Source: Lucinisca nassula (taxonomy: Eukaryota; Mollusca; Bivalvia; Lucinida; Lucinidae). From it: a DNA stretch of 64,000 nt. Below are positions 63,641 to 64,000 of the stretch, one piece after another. Positions within the stretch are counted from its first letter, which is position 1, and each line of letters opens with the position of its first letter. The position numbers were made by a program, and so were the translations under genes. The stretch covers positions 44,841,124 to 44,905,123 of the forward strand of contig OY757016.1 of the NCBI GenBank assembly GCA_963580285.1, given 5' to 3'. Under the pieces are notes generated by a model. It made no database searches and was not told where the DNA came from. It saw only the letters and a list, made by a program, of their open reading frames with translations.

Positions 63641-64000
63641 TAATCATGTATTTACTACATGTATAACCCTGCAGTATTGGCAATGTGCTGTGTGTTGACT
63701 TGACTATCAATTGTTACTGTAGTCTTACTATACATTAAAAATTAGCTTTAGGATCAGCAGTCACATCTTTTCAATAGTTCATCTATGGTGCATTTTCACC
63801 CTCGCTTACGGTAAAAGTTCGGGCACCTTGAGAACTTGCTGTAATTCTCCAAAAAGTTAAACAGATTTATTTCACTATCCAGCAAGGAGTCAAAAAGGTG
63901 CAGATGGAGTGGCAAACAGTGTAGACCCTGATCAGACTGCTCCTTCAGGAGCAGTCTGATCTGGGTCTGCAATGTTTTCTTAGGCCTTTCTGTCCCAATT
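63641..64000. repeat. Right edge, hairpin of the AACAGTGTAG family at 63,912-63,978
   Basis: GCAAACAGTGTAGACCCTGA, inner stem GACTGCTCCTTCAGGAGCAG, then the complementary arm. The remainder shows nothing recognisable. Confidence 0.7.

Overview
The window looks like a repeat-saturated chromosome of a lophotrochozoan, most likely a bivalve mollusc. The evidence is AT-rich DNA with large introns, tRNA-derived SINEs with (CACT)n or CAAACAAAC tails, dense palindromic MITEs, and long hairpin-headed repeats with GTCCGTC runs. I cannot prove the species from sequence alone. There are no bacterial operons, rRNA genes or CRISPR arrays.

One protein-coding gene is convincing. Eight + strand exons between 15,078 and 51,083 join in one continuous frame with canonical AG/GT junctions and matching phases. 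From the ATG at 15,111 they encode 593 residues ending in a MYND-type zinc finger. Upstream exons may exist. The seven introns (2.6 to 9.2 kb) are filled with transposable elements.

Layout. 1-1,830: a SINE, hairpin repeats and a TA-flanked MITE. 1,831-14,946: a candidate hAT-type element (8-bp near-identical flanking duplication, inverted ends) whose core is about 139 copies of an 87-bp satellite arranged in higher-order repeats. 15,078-51,083: the MYND gene, with nested MITEs, SINEs, minisatellites and long hairpin-headed elements in its introns. 51,240-51,640: a 33-bp minisatellite just downstream. 52-64 kb: more hairpin-headed elements, a dead D,D34D mariner (56,646-57,918) and a 63-bp tandem array with inverted ends, split by a 2.9-kb hairpin-headed element.

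The most interesting material is non-coding. First, there is the satellite inside a transposon. Second, a group of elements has unrelated 5' hairpins but one architecture: inserted at TT, 5' hairpin, tandem core, 3' hairpin, end in CTTG, CTAG or TTTG, then TT. This suggests rolling-circle (Helentron-like) transposition. Third, a hairpin module with covarying stems occurs in about 20 places, including inside different MITE classes. Repeat boundaries outside the exactly stated ones are approximate by a few tens of bases.
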